Part shown: one piece after another, positions 9,209 to 18,038 of the stretch
Layout: each line of letters begins with the position of its first letter
Position numbering within the stretch: position 1 is the first letter of the stretch
Assembly (NCBI RefSeq): GCF_003173715.1
Contig: NZ_CP029550.1
Span: forward strand, 3,626,501 to 3,690,500
Direction: 5' to 3'
DNA: 64,000 nucleotides
Source of the DNA: Methylobacterium durans
GTDB taxonomy: Bacteria > Pseudomonadota > Alphaproteobacteria > Rhizobiales > Beijerinckiaceae
Position numbers and translations under genes: made by a program
Notes under the pieces: generated by a model
What the model saw: only the letters and a program-made list of their open reading frames with translations
Databases searched by the model: none
What the model was told of the DNA's origin: nothing

Positions 9209-10279
9209 ATGGCCGTCGATTTCTCTATGCGTCAGCTCCTCGAAGCCGGCGCTCATTTCGGGCACCAGTCCCACCGCTGGAACCCGAAGATGCAGCCCTA
9301 CATCTTCGGCACCCGCAACAACATCCACATCATCGATCTCGCCCAGACCGTCCCGGCGATGCACCACGCGCTGCAGGCGGTGAGCGACACCGTCGCCAAG
9401 GGCGGCCGCGTGCTGTTCGTCGGCACGAAGCGCCAGGCGTCGGACACGATCGCCGAGGCCGCCAAGCGCTCCGCCCAGTACTACGTCAACTCCCGCTGGC
9501 TCGGCGGCATGCTGACCAACTGGAAGACCATCTCGGGCTCGATCCAGCGCCTGCGCAAGGTTGACGAGACGCTCGAGGGCGGCGGCCAGGGCCTGACCAA
9601 GAAGGAGCGCCTGATGCTGTCCCGCGAGAAGGACAAGCTCGAGAAGGCGCTCGGCGGCATCAAGGACATGGGCGGCGTGCCCGACCTCCTGTTCGTGATC
9701 GACACGAACAAGGAGCAGCTCGCCATCAAGGAGGCCCAGCGCCTCGGCATCCCGGTCGCCGCCATCGTCGACACGAACTGCAACCCGGACGGCATCACCT
9801 ACGTGGTCCCGGCCAATGACGACGCCGGCCGCGCCATCGCCCTCTACTGCGATCTCGTCGCCCGCGCCGCCATCGACGGCATCTCGCGCGCGCAGGGCTC
9901 GTCGGGCATCGATCTCGGCGCCTCCGAGGCTCCGGTCGCCGAGGAGCTGCCCCCGGCCAACGACGATCGCGGCCCCGCGGTCGACGCCGAGGCGCTGAGC
10001 GCGGCCGACGTCGAGGCGCTCGCCGAGTCGACGGAGCATTTCGAGCTCCTCGCCGCCCCGCGCGGCGCGCCGGACGACCTGACCAAGCTCAACGGCGCCG
10101 GTCCGCAGATCGTGCAGAAGCTCAACGATGCCGGCATCTACCATTACTGGCAGATCGCCGCGATGAGCCCCGAGGACGTCGCCCGCGTGGACGGCGACCT
10201 GAAGCTCAACGGCCGCTTCGGCCGCGACGGCTGGGTCGAGCAGGCCCGCGCCTTCGTCGAGGCCGCCGCCGCCGCCTGA
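9209..10279 (+). CDS. rpsB: 30S ribosomal protein S2 with C-terminal extension
   Basis: S2 sits at the head-body junction of the 30S subunit. The start at 9209 gives [20 protein letters not shown], the canonical N-terminus, preceded by GGAGAG. The core with [11 protein letters not shown] and [11 protein letters not shown] is conventional and ends near residue 235. About 120 further residues form an acidic linker and a helix-hairpin-helix-like module ([20 protein letters not shown]), giving 356 residues against about 240 in E. coli. Such tails are known from alphaproteobacterial S2 proteins. Two hairpins lie between rpsB and tsf. Confidence 0.97.
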   Translation: MAVDFSMRQLLEAGAHFGHQSHRWNPKMQPYIFGTRNNIHIIDLAQTVPAMHHALQAVSDTVAKGGRVLFVGTKRQASDTIAEAAKRSAQYYVNSRWLGGMLTNWKTISGSIQRLRKVDETLEGGGQGLTKKERLMLSREKDKLEKALGGIKDMGGVPDLLFVIDTNKEQLAIKEAQRLGIPVAAIVDTNCNPDGITYVVPANDDAGRAIALYCDLVARAAIDGISRAQGSSGIDLGASEAPVAEELPPANDDRGPAVDAEALSAADVEALAESTEHFELLAAPRGAPDDLTKLNGAGPQIVQKLNDAGIYHYWQIAAMSPEDVARVDGDLKLNGRFGRDGWVEQARAFVEAAAAA

Positions 10280-10286
10280 GCACGCC

Positions 10287-10310
10287 GCGCGGCCCGTGAT
10301 CGGGCCGCGC
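10287..10310 (+). terminator. GC hairpin after rpsB
   Basis: Perfect 9-bp stem GCGCGGCCC/GGGCCGCGC with a 6-base loop, 7 bp after the rpsB stop. There is no T run, so attenuation or mRNA stabilisation is as likely as termination. Confidence 0.5.
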
Positions 10311-10334
10311 CGGACGGCATGCGACACCCTTCGG

Positions 10335-10363
10335 GCCCGGTGCTCAGCCCCTGAGCGCCGGGC
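10335..10363 (+). terminator. Second hairpin before tsf, attenuator-like
   Basis: A 13-bp stem with one G-T wobble and a CCC loop, followed by a T-rich stretch (TCATTCTCAT). It lies 37 bp before the tsf start and may reduce read-through from rpsB into tsf. Confidence 0.55.
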
Positions 10364-10400
10364 TCATTCTCATCTGAACACGTCACAGGAAGGACCGGCC

Positions 10401-11327
10401 ATGGCCAACATCACCGCCGCGATGGTGAAGGAGCTCCGCGAGAAGACCGGCGCGGGCATGATGGATTGCAAGGGCGCCCTCAACGAGACGGACGGCGACC
10501 TCGAGGCCGCCGTGGACTGGCTGCGCAAGAAGGGCCTCGCCAAGGCCGCCAAGAAAGCCGGCCGCACCGCCGCCGAGGGCCTCGTCGCCGTCGAATCCTC
10601 GGGCCACCACGCCGCCATCGTCGAGGTGAATTCCGAGACCGACTTCGTCGCCCGCAACGACAACTTCCAGGCCTTCGTCCGCGAGGCGGCCAAGCTCGCC
10701 CTCAACACGGACGGCACGCTGGAGGGTCTGCAGGCCGCCCCGTTCCCGGGCGAGTCGACCACGGTCGGCGAGCGGCTCCAGAGCCTGATCGCCACGATCG
10801 GCGAGAACATGAACCTGCGCCGCGTCGCCAAGCTCGACGTGACGAAGGGCGTCATCGCGAGCTACGTCCACAACCAGGTCACCGAGGGCCTCGGCAAGAT
10901 CGGCGTGCTGGTCGCGCTCGAATCCGAGGGCGACGTGGACGGGCTGTCGACCCTCGGCCGCCAGATCGCCATGCACGTCGCGGCGACGAACCCGGTCGCC
11001 CTCGACGCCTCGGGCGTCGACGCGGCGACGCTGGAGCGCGAGAGCAACATCCTGCGCGAGAAGAACGCCGGCAAGCCGGACCACGTCCTCCAGAAGATCG
11101 TCGAGAGCGGCCTGAAGACCTACTACAAGGAGGTCACCCTCCTGGAGCAGCCCTTCGTGCACGACGGCTCGAAGTCGGTCGCGCAGGTGCTGAAGGAGGC
11201 CGAGGGCAAGGTCGGCGCGCCGGTCAAGCTCACGGGCTTCGTCCGCTACGCCCTCGGCGAGGGCATCGAGAAGGAAGAGGGCCCGGACTTCGCCACCGAG
11301 GTCGCCCAGCAGGCCGGCCGCGCCTGA
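10401..11327 (+). CDS. tsf: Elongation factor Ts
   Basis: EF-Ts is the guanine-nucleotide exchange factor for EF-Tu. The 308-residue protein begins [20 protein letters not shown] and has the N-terminal UBA-like helix bundle with [10 protein letters not shown]. The core contains [17 protein letters not shown], the EF-Tu-contacting TDFV motif. The start is an ATG with AGGAAGGA upstream. Placement after rpsB is the near-universal bacterial order, and pyrH and frr follow. A strong hairpin 44 bp after the stop may end the rpsB-tsf unit. Confidence 0.97.
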   Translation: MANITAAMVKELREKTGAGMMDCKGALNETDGDLEAAVDWLRKKGLAKAAKKAGRTAAEGLVAVESSGHHAAIVEVNSETDFVARNDNFQAFVREAAKLALNTDGTLEGLQAAPFPGESTTVGERLQSLIATIGENMNLRRVAKLDVTKGVIASYVHNQVTEGLGKIGVLVALESEGDVDGLSTLGRQIAMHVAATNPVALDASGVDAATLERESNILREKNAGKPDHVLQKIVESGLKTYYKEVTLLEQPFVHDGSKSVAQVLKEAEGKVGAPVKLTGFVRYALGEGIEKEEGPDFATEVAQQAGRA

Positions 11328-11370
11328 TCGCCTCTTCCTCCCTCCGGAGACGGGGGAGGGGCACCTTACC

Positions 11371-11399
11371 GGGCGCGCGCCCCTCGACGGCGCGCGCCC
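11371..11399 (+). terminator. Strong hairpin after tsf
   Basis: Perfect 11-bp stem GGGCGCGCGCC/GGCGCGCGCCC, 7-base loop, with only a short TTAA after it. A probable terminator or processing stem between tsf and pyrH. Confidence 0.6.
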
Positions 11400-11474
11400 G
11401 CTTAAGTAGAAGCCCCCTCGGTTCGCGTGCAGGCCGGCGCGGTCTCGGACAGCCGGCGACGAGGGGATGGGCTG

Positions 11475-12197
11475 ATGCCGGAGACGACGCCGTTTCGCCG
11501 CGTGCTCGTGAAGCTCTCCGGCGAGGCGTTGGCCGCCCCGGACGGCTACTGGCTGCACCCCCCGACGCTCGCCGGCCTCGCCGAGGACATCGCCCGCACC
11601 ATCGAGGCCGGCATTGAGGTCGCGCTCGTCGTCGGCGGCGGCAACATGATCCGCGGCGCCCGCATCTCGGCCGCCGGCTTCATCGACCGCGCCACCGGCG
11701 ATTCCCTCGGCATGATGGCCACCGTGATGAACTCGCTGGCGCTGGAGACAGCACTGAACGCGACGGGCGTGACCGCCCGCACCATGTCGGCGGTCTCGAT
11801 GCCGACGATCTGCGAGACCTACGCCCGGCAGCCGGCCCTGCACCACCTCGACAAGGGGCAGGTCGTGGTGCTGGCGGGCGGCACCGGCAACCCGTACTTC
11901 ACCACCGACACCGCGGCGGTGCTCCGGGCAGCGGAGCTGCGCTGCGACGCCGTGCTCAAGGCGACGCAGGTCGACGGGGTCTACTCGGCCGACCCGAAGC
12001 ACGATCCCACCGCGACGCGCTACGACCGCATCACCCACGACGAGGCCATCGCCCGCGACCTCAAGGTGATGGACACCGCCGCCTTCGCGCTCGCCCGCGA
12101 GAGCCGCCTCTCGATCGTGGTCGGCTCCGTGCACGCCCCGAGCTCGATCACCGCGATCCTCACCGGGCAGTCGCCCTCGACGCACGTCGTCCCCTGA
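11475..12197 (+). CDS. pyrH: Uridylate kinase
   Basis: UMP kinase phosphorylates UMP to UDP for pyrimidine nucleotide supply. The 240-residue protein belongs to the amino-acid-kinase fold: N-terminal RVLVKLSGEAL, then VVGGGNMIRG (phosphate-binding glycine loop), and YSADPKHDPTA near the ATP site. The ATG at 11475 leaves a normal N-terminus, with GAGGGG upstream as the ribosome-binding site. Conserved position between tsf and frr. Confidence 0.96.
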   Translation: MPETTPFRRVLVKLSGEALAAPDGYWLHPPTLAGLAEDIARTIEAGIEVALVVGGGNMIRGARISAAGFIDRATGDSLGMMATVMNSLALETALNATGVTARTMSAVSMPTICETYARQPALHHLDKGQVVVLAGGTGNPYFTTDTAAVLRAAELRCDAVLKATQVDGVYSADPKHDPTATRYDRITHDEAIARDLKVMDTAAFALARESRLSIVVGSVHAPSSITAILTGQSPSTHVVP

Positions 12198-12343
12198 CGG
12201 CCGCCGCGCCCGCGGACGGCTCCGTTTTCCTTACGCGATAGGCATTTGCGGCGCTGCCGATTTTCGTTCATTGAAGCCCCGAACGGGCGGGCCCACGGGC
12301 GCCGCCCCGGCATGCAATCGGGACGCGTCGGGAACCGCAGGAC

Positions 12344-12907
12344 ATGGCCACACCGGACTTCGATCTGAACGACCTCAAGCGCCGCATGCAGGGCGCCGTG
12401 ACCTCGCTCTCGAAGGATCTCGGCTCGCTGCGCACCGGCCGCGCGACGCCGAGCCTCCTCGATCCGATCCAGGTCGACGCCTACGGGGCGATGATGCCGA
12501 TGGCGCAGGTGGCGACCGTGAGCGTGCCGGAGCCGCGCCTCCTCAGCATCTCGGTCTGGGACCGCAGCATGATCACGGCCGTCGAGAAGGCGATCCGCGA
12601 ATCCGATCTCGGCCTCAACCCGCAGACGGAAGGGCAGACCATCCGCCTGCGCATCCCCGAGATGAACGAGCAGCGCCGCAAGGAGATGGTCAAGGTCGCC
12701 CACAAATACACCGAGGAGGCCCGCGTCGCCGTGCGCCACGTGCGCCGCGACGGGCTCGACCATCTCAAGAAGCTCCTCAAGGACAGCGCCATCAGCGAGG
12801 ACGACGAGAAGCGTCAGGCGGCGGAGGTCCAGAAGGCCACCGACCACCACATCGCCGAGATCGACGGGGTGCTGGCCTCGAAGGAGAAGGAGATCATGCA
12901 GGTCTGA
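12344..12907 (+). CDS. frr: Ribosome recycling factor
   Basis: RRF splits post-termination ribosomes together with EF-G. The 187 residues match the family length (185-187). The sequence shows the three-helix bundle with [20 protein letters not shown] and the Arg-rich ending of the first helix. The C-terminal helix contains [19 protein letters not shown], a strong RRF signature. It lies between pyrH and uppS. Confidence 0.97.
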   Translation: MATPDFDLNDLKRRMQGAVTSLSKDLGSLRTGRATPSLLDPIQVDAYGAMMPMAQVATVSVPEPRLLSISVWDRSMITAVEKAIRESDLGLNPQTEGQTIRLRIPEMNEQRRKEMVKVAHKYTEEARVAVRHVRRDGLDHLKKLLKDSAISEDDEKRQAAEVQKATDHHIAEIDGVLASKEKEIMQV

Positions 12908-13082
12908 GCCGGGCCTGCGACGGGCGAGGGGGCGTTCCGCACCTTCGCGGGCCGCGTCCTTCGCGGGGCATGACCTGAAAATGCCCCAAGGATGCGCCAG
13001 AGTGGCTCTCGGTGCGGTATCGGCGCGAGCGATGGAGAGACGCGTGGAGCAGGCGGAGCGCGCGCGTCAGGCCGAGGCGGGC

Positions 13083-13859
13083 ATGACGGGCGACGGCCAG
13101 ACGGCGGCACGACCGGGCCAGGGGGCCGTCGCGTCGGCCGCGTCCTGCCCCGCGCCGGGGCACGTCGCCATCATCATGGACGGGAACGGGCGCTGGGCCG
13201 CCCGCCGCGGCCTGCCCCGCGTCGAGGGGCACCGGCGCGGCGTCGAGGCCGTGCGGCGCGCCGTGCGCTCGGCCATCGACCTCGGCATCCGCTACCTGAC
13301 CATCTACAGCTTCTCCTCCGAGAACTGGCGGCGCCCGCCCGCCGAGGTCTCCGACCTCATGGGCCTCCTGAAGCTGTTCGTGCGCCGCGACCTCGCCGAC
13401 CTCCATTCCAGCAACGTCCGCATCCGCATCATCGGCGAGCGCGAGGGCCTGAGCCCCGACATCGCCGCCGTCCTGCGCGAGGCCGAGGAGCGCACCCGGG
13501 CCAATACCGGGCTCACCCTCGTCGTCGCCTTCAATTACGGCGGGCGGCAGGAGATCCTGGGCGCCGTGCGGCGCCTGGCCGCCGCCGTCGCCGAGGGCCG
13601 CCTCGCGCCGGAGGCGATCGACGCCTCGCGGATCGCCGACGCCCTCGACACCGCCGGCATCCCGGACCCGGACCTCGTGATCCGCACCTCCGGCGAGCAG
13701 CGCCTCTCGAATTTCCTGACCTGGCAGACCGCCTATTCCGAATACGTGATCGTGCCGGAATTCTGGCCGGACTTCGACCACGCGGCCTTCGCGGCCGCCA
13801 TCGACGAGTTCCACCGGCGCGACCGCCGCTTCGGCGGCCTCAGCCAGAAGGCCGGATGA
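13083..13859 (+). CDS. uppS: Isoprenyl transferase (undecaprenyl diphosphate synthase)
   Basis: Adds isopentenyl units in cis to make the C55 carrier for peptidoglycan and surface glycans. The catalytic Asp is in [13 protein letters not shown] (Asp33 with this start). Later signatures include [11 protein letters not shown] and [15 protein letters not shown], with Ser in place of the usual first Gly. ATG codons at 12981 and 13032 would add 34 or 17 residues; 13083 gives an N-terminus close to the family norm and 258 residues. The stop overlaps cdsA as ATGA, coupling lipid-carrier and phospholipid synthesis genes. Confidence 0.93.
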   Translation: MTGDGQTAARPGQGAVASAASCPAPGHVAIIMDGNGRWAARRGLPRVEGHRRGVEAVRRAVRSAIDLGIRYLTIYSFSSENWRRPPAEVSDLMGLLKLFVRRDLADLHSSNVRIRIIGEREGLSPDIAAVLREAEERTRANTGLTLVVAFNYGGRQEILGAVRRLAAAVAEGRLAPEAIDASRIADALDTAGIPDPDLVIRTSGEQRLSNFLTWQTAYSEYVIVPEFWPDFDHAAFAAAIDEFHRRDRRFGGLSQKAG

Positions 13860-14730
13860 TGAGCGCGTCCGGCGAGGTCTCACCGGGCCCGATCCCGGGC
13901 CGCGCGCGCCTGGGCGGGCGCGAACTCGTGCTCCGGGTCGTCTCCGGCGTGATCCTGGCCGGCATCGTCGTCGCGGCGCTCGTCGAGGGCGGCTGGCCCT
14001 TCGCCCTCGTCTGGCTGGTGGCCGGCATCGTCGGCGCGGCCGAGTGGATCGGCATGAGCCGCACCCGGCCGGGCGGCTTCCTGATCCTCCTCATCGGGGC
14101 GACGCTCGGCGGGCTCGCGCTCTGCGCGCAGTCGGGCACGTCGCCGCTGGCCGCGCTCGCCGTCGTCGTGAGCGGCGCGGCGGCCGTGCTCGTCGTCGCG
14201 GGCGGCGGCTGGGGCGGCTGCGCGCCGTCGCGGGCCTCGCGGCGGCGGCCGTGATCGTGCTGGTGCCCTCGGCCCTCAGGGACGATCCGGAGATCGGCAT
14301 CGTCGGACCGGCCTGGATGTTCGCCGTCGTCTGGTCGACGGACATCGCCGCCTACTTCACCGGCCGCTCCTTGGGCGGCCCCAAGCTGATGCCCCGGATC
14401 TCGCCGAAGAAGACGTGGTCGGGCGCGATCGGCGGCCTCCTCGCCGCCGTCGCCGCCGGCACCGGCTTGATGGCGCTCGCCCGCGTCTACGGCTGGAGCA
14501 GCCTCGCCGAGGCGCCGCTGGAGCAGGTCGCCCTCGCGAGCGCCGTCGCCTCGATTCTCAGCCAGGCCGGCGATCTCGTCGAATCCGGCCTGAAGCGGGT
14601 CTACGGGGTGAAGGATTCCGGCCGCTCGATCCCCGGCCACGGCGGCGTCATGGACCGGCTCGACGGCTTCTTCGCCGTCGCGATCCTCGTCGGCGCCTAC
14701 CTCGTCCTGCGCCACCTCGCGGCGGCCTGA
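13856..14730 (+). pseudogene. cdsA: Phosphatidate cytidylyltransferase; frame broken once, probably a sequence error
   Basis: CdsA makes CDP-diacylglycerol from phosphatidate and CTP, the branch point of phospholipid synthesis. The first part (from ATG at 13856) runs as [10 protein letters not shown] with hydrophobic segments. The frame is lost at the G run 14211-14214, and the remainder continues in another frame to 14730. One added G joins them into about 291 codons, the normal length. The second part contains SPKKTWSGAIGG and SILSQAGDLVESGLKRVYGVKDSG, the CdsA signature. CdsA is normally essential and the gene lies between uppS and dxr as usual, so true inactivation is unlikely unless a second copy exists. 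Confidence 0.92.
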
Positions 14731-14743
14731 AGGAGCTTCCCCC

Positions 14744-15922
14744 GTGTCTCTCACCGTCACCGTCCTCGGGGCCACCGGCTCGATCGGCCGCTCCACCGCC
14801 GATCTCCTCGCCCAGCATGACGGCCGCTTCCGGGTCGGCGCCCTCGTCGGCGGGAAGGACGCGGCCGCGCTCGCCAAGCTCGCCCGCGAGATGCGCGCCG
14901 ATTTCGCCGCGCTCGCCGACGAGAGCGCGGGCCCCGCGCTCCGCGAGGCGCTCTCCGGCTCCGGCATCGCCTGCGGCGCGGGCGAGGGCGCCGTGCTGGA
15001 GGCGGCGTCCCGCGAGGCCGACATCGTGGTCGCGGCGGTGAGCGGCGCCGCGGGCCTGAAGCCGACCCACGCGGCGCTGCGCCTCGGCCGCACCATCGCG
15101 CTCGCCAACAAGGAGAGCCTCGTCTGCGCGGGCCACGCCTTCATGCGCGACGCCGCCCGCTACGGGGCGCGCCTCCTGCCGGTCGATTCCGAGCACAACG
15201 CGCTGGCCCAGGCGCTCGGCGACGGCCGCGTCTCGGACGTCGCCAAGATGACCATCACCGCCTCCGGCGGCCCGTTCCGGACTTGGACGCGCGAGCGCAT
15301 CCAGGCGGCCTCACCGGCCGAGGCCGCGGCCCACCCGACTTGGTCGATGGGCATGAAGATCAACATCGATTCCGCCTCCCTGATGAACAAGGGGCTGGAG
15401 CTGATCGAGGCGCACCATCTCTTCGCGATCGAGGCGGAGCGGCTCGACGTGATCGTGCACCCGCAATCGATCGTGCACGGCCTCGTCTACTGGCGCGACG
15501 GGGCCGTGACCGCCGGGCTCGCCATGCCCGACATGCGGGTGCCGATCGCCCATTGCCTCGGCCTCGGCGACCGGCTCGCGATCCAGCGCGGGCGGAACCT
15601 CGACCTCGCGGCGGCCGGCAGCCTCACCTTCGAGCCCGCCGACGAGGCCCGCTTCCCCTGCTTGGCGATCGCCCGCGCGGCGCTGGCGGACGGTGCGGCC
15701 GCGCCGACCGTGATGAACGCGGCGAACGAGATCGCGGTCGCGGCCTTCATCCGCGGCGAGATCGCCTTCTACGGCATCGCTGATCTGGTGGAGCGGGCCT
15801 GCGAGCACTTCGCCGGAACCTACCGGGCGGCGCCCGCCGACGTCGACGAGGCGCTGGCCATCGACGCGCATGTGCGCGCCTGGAGCACAGAGGCCCTGCC
15901 GCAGATGCGCGCCGCGGGCTGA
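14744..15922 (+). CDS. dxr: 1-deoxy-D-xylulose 5-phosphate reductoisomerase
   Basis: DXR (IspC) makes 2-C-methyl-D-erythritol 4-phosphate with NADPH, the first committed step of the non-mevalonate isoprenoid pathway. The 392-residue protein starts at a GTG with AAGGAG 8 bp upstream. The NADPH-binding loop is LGATGSIGRSTADLL. The metal-binding region is LLPVDSEHNALAQAL, followed by ITASGGPFRTW and MGMKINIDSASLMNKGLELIEA. It follows cdsA by 13 bp. Downstream it converges on tetR with only 7 bp between stops; rseP, the usual neighbour, comes after the efflux cassette. Confidence 0.96.
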   Translation: MSLTVTVLGATGSIGRSTADLLAQHDGRFRVGALVGGKDAAALAKLAREMRADFAALADESAGPALREALSGSGIACGAGEGAVLEAASREADIVVAAVSGAAGLKPTHAALRLGRTIALANKESLVCAGHAFMRDAARYGARLLPVDSEHNALAQALGDGRVSDVAKMTITASGGPFRTWTRERIQAASPAEAAAHPTWSMGMKINIDSASLMNKGLELIEAHHLFAIEAERLDVIVHPQSIVHGLVYWRDGAVTAGLAMPDMRVPIAHCLGLGDRLAIQRGRNLDLAAAGSLTFEPADEARFPCLAIARAALADGAAAPTVMNAANEIAVAAFIRGEIAFYGIADLVERACEHFAGTYRAAPADVDEALAIDAHVRAWSTEALPQMRAAG

Positions 15923-15929
15923 GCCCGGC

Positions 15930-16574
15930 TCACGCCTCCGGCCCGTAGGCCGCGAAGAACACCCGTACCGCCTCCTCGACCCGGTAGCGCATCTCGGCCT
16001 CCGTCACCGGGCCGCCGGCGCAGAACAGGAGGCGGGTCAGCAGCCCCGCCTGCGTCAGGTGCAGGAAGTGCTTGGCCGCGAGGTCGGGATCGGCGATCCG
16101 GAGCCGCCCGGCTGCGACCTGCGTCTTCAGATAGGCGGCGAGCCGCGCGACGCCCTGCGCCGGCCCCGCCTCGAAGAAGGCCTGGCCGAAGCGGGGAAAC
16201 TTCTCGCAGGCGCCGATCACCATGCGGATCACCTGCACGTGCTCGGGCCGGATCATCTCGGTGAGGTAGGTGAGGCCGAGGCGCGTCAGCACCGCCCGCA
16301 CGTCCGGATCGTCCCCGTCGAGGCGGAACAGGGCCTCGGCCAGACAGCGCTTCTCCTCCAGCGTCAGCGCCTCGAACAGGGCCTCCTTGCTGTCGAAGTA
16401 GACGTAGAGCGTACCCTTCGAGACGCCGGCCGCCCGGGCGATCTCGCCCATGCTCGCCCCGTCGAAACCCGAGCCGAGGAACACGGCACGCGCCCCGTCG
16501 AGGATCTGCCGCCGCTTGTCGCCCTCCGCGAGGGGGCGATTGGCTGGCTCCAGAATCGCCGCATCACTCGTCAT
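15930..16574 (-). CDS. TetR/AcrR-family transcriptional repressor of the efflux cassette
   Basis: A 214-residue regulator when started at the ATG at 16574; an ATG at 16604 would add 10 residues. The N-terminal TetR DNA-binding domain shows ILDGARAVFLGSGFDGASM, then the helix-turn-helix in GEIARAAGVSKGTLYVYFDSKEALF-type sequence (about 42-66). The C-terminal ligand-binding half is variable, as usual. The gene is divergent from an emrA/emrB pair, and two palindromes in the shared 216-bp gap look like its operators. Role as local repressor is inferred from this layout. Confidence 0.9.
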   Translation of the reverse strand: MTSDAAILEPANRPLAEGDKRRQILDGARAVFLGSGFDGASMGEIARAAGVSKGTLYVYFDSKEALFEALTLEEKRCLAEALFRLDGDDPDVRAVLTRLGLTYLTEMIRPEHVQVIRMVIGACEKFPRFGQAFFEAGPAQGVARLAAYLKTQVAAGRLRIADPDLAAKHFLHLTQAGLLTRLLFCAGGPVTEAEMRYRVEEAVRVFFAAYGPEA

Positions 16575-16684
16575 CGTCGTCCCACTCACGCACCGATCCG
16601 GCATTCTGGCGGATTCGCTTCGGCAGGCGAAATCCAGGCGGCACGCCGCGACGTCGAACGCCCTCGGGACGTTCGCGCATGCAT

Positions 16685-16703
16685 TGACCGAACCGTTCAG
16701 TCA
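16685..16703. promoter_or_regulatory. Operator palindrome 1 (TetR-type)
   Basis: TGACCGAAC-C-GTTCAGTCA: 9+1+9 inverted repeat with one mismatch, 111 bp upstream of the tetR start. Nearly identical to the second palindrome 67 bp away. Confidence 0.7.
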
Positions 16704-16751
16704 GCATAGATATGTCGTGCCGCTCCGCTCGGGTCAACCTGTATGGAGCAT

Positions 16752-16770
16752 TGACCGAACGGTTCGGTCA
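16752..16770. promoter_or_regulatory. Operator palindrome 2 (TetR-type), perfect
   Basis: TGACCGAAC-G-GTTCGGTCA: perfect 9+1+9 inverted repeat ending 20 bp before the emrA-like start. The size and symmetry fit TetR-family operators. Confidence 0.75.
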
Positions 16771-16790
16771 GAAGTTGCGACGGATAGCCG

Positions 16791-18017
16791 ATGTCCCTGC
16801 GCGAAGACGGATCCGCGAGGAACGAGCCGAACGCGGCCGCACCCGACGAGCCGAGGAGCGAGGTCCGCGGGCCGGAGGTCTCCGGCCGCGTTCCGGCCTT
16901 GGCCGCGGCGCCCGCTCCGGTCGCCGTGGCTCCGGCCGAGCCGCGTCGCCGCAAGCCGCTGCGGAAGCTCGTCCTCCTCCTGCTGCTCGCTGCGGCGCTG
17001 GGGGGCGGCGGCTACAAGGCCTACGCGTGGTGGACGCTCGGCCGCTTCTTCGTCTCGACGGACGACGCCTACGTGCAGGCCGACATCTCGGTCCTCGCGG
17101 CCAAGGTGCCCGGCTACCTCGCCGCCGTCCCGGTCCGGAACGGGCAATCCGTCCGCAAGGGCGAGGTGATCGCAGCGCTCGACGACGGCGATTACCGCCT
17201 CGCGCTCGAGGCCGCCCACGACAAGCTCCTGACCCAGCAGGCGACGATCGGCCGGATCGGTCACCAGATCGAGGCGGCGCAGGCGCAGATCGCGCAAGGG
17301 CTCGCCCAGATCGAGGCCGCGAAGGCCGACGCGGTCCGCGCGGCCGCCGATTACGGGCGCCAGCAGGCGCTGGAGAAATCGGATTTCGTGGCGAAGTCCC
17401 GCATCGAGCAGGCCCGCGCCGACCGCGACCGCACGGAGGCGGCCGTGAAGGGCGCCGAGGCCTCCCTCGCCGCCTCGAGGGCCAATGTCGAGGTGCTGCG
17501 CGCGCAGGGCCGCGAGGCGGAGAGCCTCGCGGTGGAATTGAGGAACGCCGAGGAGCGGGCGGCCCGCGACCTCGCCTTCACGACGATCCGCGCGCCCTTC
17601 GACGGCGTCGTCGGCAACAAGGCCGTCGAGGCGGGCGCCTACGTCGCGCCGGGCTCCCGCATCGCCGCCCTGGTGCCGCTCGAGAGCGTGCGCATCGACG
17701 CGAACTTCAAGGAGACGCAGCTCGCCCGCATGCGCCCCGGCCAGCCCGTCCACATCGCGGTCGACGCCTATCCGGACCGGGACATCGTCGGTGAGGTCGA
17801 GTTCCTGTCCCCGGCCTCGGGCTCCGTCTTCAGCCTGCTGCCGCCCGACAACGCCACCGGCAACTTCACCAAGATCGTGCAGCGCCTGCCCGTGCGCGTC
17901 CGCGTGCCGGAGGAGATCGCCCGGGAGGGCCTGCTGCGTCCGGGCCTCTCCGTCACGGTGCGGGTCGATACCCGCGAGGCGGGGCAGGGGCGCGTGCGCA
18001 CCGCGGGCCACGAGTAG
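16791..18017 (+). CDS. emrA: HlyD/EmrA-family membrane fusion protein
   Basis: Periplasmic adaptor of a multidrug efflux pump, linking an inner-membrane MFS transporter to an outer-membrane channel. The 408-residue protein has a cytoplasmic N-terminus rich in Ala/Pro, one membrane segment at about 59-79 (KLVLLLLLAAALGGGGYKAY), a split lipoyl domain (FVSTDDAYVQADI near the start, FTTIRAPFDGVVG later) and a long alpha-helical hairpin between (about 140-260). The beta-barrel part contains VRIDANFKETQLARMRPGQ, typical of EmrA. Co-oriented with the MFS gene 21 bp downstream. The drug substrate is unknown. Confidence 0.9.
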   Translation: MSLREDGSARNEPNAAAPDEPRSEVRGPEVSGRVPALAAAPAPVAVAPAEPRRRKPLRKLVLLLLLAAALGGGGYKAYAWWTLGRFFVSTDDAYVQADISVLAAKVPGYLAAVPVRNGQSVRKGEVIAALDDGDYRLALEAAHDKLLTQQATIGRIGHQIEAAQAQIAQGLAQIEAAKADAVRAAADYGRQQALEKSDFVAKSRIEQARADRDRTEAAVKGAEASLAASRANVEVLRAQGREAESLAVELRNAEERAARDLAFTTIRAPFDGVVGNKAVEAGAYVAPGSRIAALVPLESVRIDANFKETQLARMRPGQPVHIAVDAYPDRDIVGEVEFLSPASGSVFSLLPPDNATGNFTKIVQRLPVRVRVPEEIAREGLLRPGLSVTVRVDTREAGQGRVRTAGHE

Positions 18018-18038
18018 GGTCCGGACGAAGGATCCGCC

